DNA of 41,638 nt from Deltaproteobacteria bacterium (GTDB lineage: Bacteria; Desulfobacterota; Syntrophia; Syntrophales; Smithellaceae): positions 1 through 41,638 of the forward strand of contig SBEK01000008.1 of assembly GCA_009668925.1 (NCBI GenBank), written 5' to 3'. The position numbers were made by a program, and so were the translations under genes. Numbering within the stretch: the first letter of the stretch is position 1; every line of letters begins with the position of its first letter. This document shows positions 41,044 to 41,638 of this stretch, piece by piece. Under the pieces are notes generated by a model. It was given only the letters and a program-made list of their open reading frames with translations. It was not told the DNA's origin and searched no databases.

Positions 41044-41439
41044 TTACCGGATATCGATATTCAATCTGGCCGTCTGCGTTTTACCTGCGCGGGTAATCTT
41101 GATACTGACATACCAGGGTCCGGCCATCGAGAAATTGAGCGTGGCGAGGTATTTATCCCCTTTCGGCGCGGTCGTCGTCTTGTAACTCATCGCGCCCATT
41201 CCGGGCATGGCCGGCATTCCGTAGTCGACGGCAACCGAAGCATCCGTTACCGGTTTCCCCGCCGCATCCTTGATCGCTACGGTGATCTTGTTGTCGCCGG
41301 TCACGGGCGGGTTCTTGTCAATGGCCACGAAGACGGCAAGGTCTCCAACATTTTTCGTAACTTCATAGTCTTTGGCAAAACTCAGATTGCAGGTCATTGC
41401 AAAAATCATCACCGCCACGAACAAAAGTGTCTTCTTCAT
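41044..41439 (-). CDS. YtkA/FixH-like exported protein
   Basis: 131 aa. A Sec signal peptide (MKKTLLFVAVMIFAMTCNLS, cleavage near SFA-KD) leads to an immunoglobulin-like YtkA domain: VAIDKNPPVTGDNKITVAIKDAAGKPV, then the Met-rich GMPAMPGMGAMSYK, and APKGDKYLATLNFSMAGPWYVSIKI. The Met cluster is a feature of this family and may bind copper, which is inference. Cys17 lies within the signal peptide but without a lipobox. The ATG at 41439 has GGAGGA upstream; an ATG five codons earlier precedes that site. Periplasmic; the partner is unknown. Confidence 0.85.
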   Translation of the reverse strand: MKKTLLFVAVMIFAMTCNLSFAKDYEVTKNVGDLAVFVAIDKNPPVTGDNKITVAIKDAAGKPVTDASVAVDYGMPAMPGMGAMSYKTTTAPKGDKYLATLNFSMAGPWYVSIKITRAGKTQTARLNIDIR

Positions 41440-41550
41440 TGCTTGTTCCTCCATTTCAAAATATTAACTTTGCCTCTTTAATATAATCCGTCGGTCAGGT
41501 CGTGAAAAGCCGCCTCCGAAAAACCGTTCCTGTTTTTAATTCACTAGTTG

Positions 41551-41578
41551 TTAGTAATTATATTTGGGAGATTGTCAA
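41551..41578 (-). promoter_or_regulatory. Putative promoter for YtkA-like gene
   Basis: On the minus strand, TTGACA (41578-41573), 16 nt, TACTAA (41556-41551). The region is AT-rich and the -10 is weak. Prediction by eye. Confidence 0.35.
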
Positions 41579-41638
41579 GGTGCCTTTCAGGCTGCAGCAA
41601 TTTATGGAACATTAATAATATCCGGTTAATAACAAAGC

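Overview
The window looks like the chromosome of a strictly anaerobic Desulfobacterota member, most likely of the Syntrophales/Syntrophaceae type. That placement is inferred from gene content (FprA-type diiron flavoprotein with rubredoxin and rubrerythrin, indolepyruvate:ferredoxin oxidoreductase, FrhB-like and DUF362 iron-sulfur proteins, acyl-CoA enzymes) and from the moderately high GC. No rRNA or other decisive marker is present. No phage, plasmid, transposase or CRISPR array was seen.

Layout. 1-5772 (+): a sensor histidine kinase and a sigma-54-activating NtrC-type regulator, then a very good sigma-54 promoter, a receiver-only response regulator and a GAF/MshEN/GspE-like protein whose ATPase motifs are degenerate. 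5806-11687 (-): an apparent operon in the order fprA, rubredoxin, rubrerythrin, MipA/OmpV porin-like protein, small membrane protein, mutS. 11752-15660 (-): iorB, iorA and an FrhB-like protein, with a three-hairpin palindromic repeat between the last two. A tRNA-Asn with its own promoter and terminator follows at 15909-15984. 16276-20722 (-): MFS transporter, TIM-barrel isomerase-like protein, acrylyl-CoA-reductase-like MDR enzyme and an atypical crotonase. 21058-22311 (+): a thiolase. 22432-26803: a Rho-N-like small protein, two DUF362 proteins on opposite strands, and a NapH/NapG-like multi-cluster iron-sulfur membrane protein. 26800-29735 (-): HDAC-like deacylase, Nudix hydrolase, NRDE/TANGO2 protein and Sir2 deacylase.

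29921-38594 (-): a compact aromatic amino acid operon in the order aroF, aroB, pheA, aroDE (fused), aroA, aroK, aroC, tyrA. All joints from aroB onward overlap. It covers PEP plus erythrose-4-phosphate through chorismate to the Phe and Tyr branches. 38799-40943 (+) is a divergent HEAT-repeat protein. 41044-41439 (-) is a YtkA/FixH-like exported protein.

The most striking signal is upstream of aroF. A consensus promoter is followed by a 31-codon unannotated reading frame containing the run FGFWFYYY and two more Trp codons. After it come a set of mutually exclusive CCATGG-based hairpins and a perfect 13-bp intrinsic terminator ending 18 nt before the aroF start codon. This has the anatomy of a ribosome-mediated attenuator that reads Phe, Trp and Tyr together and controls the whole operon. 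Other points of interest are the dead GspE-like ATPase tied to a local sigma-54 circuit, and a two-copy inverted-repeat family with interchangeable central hairpins.
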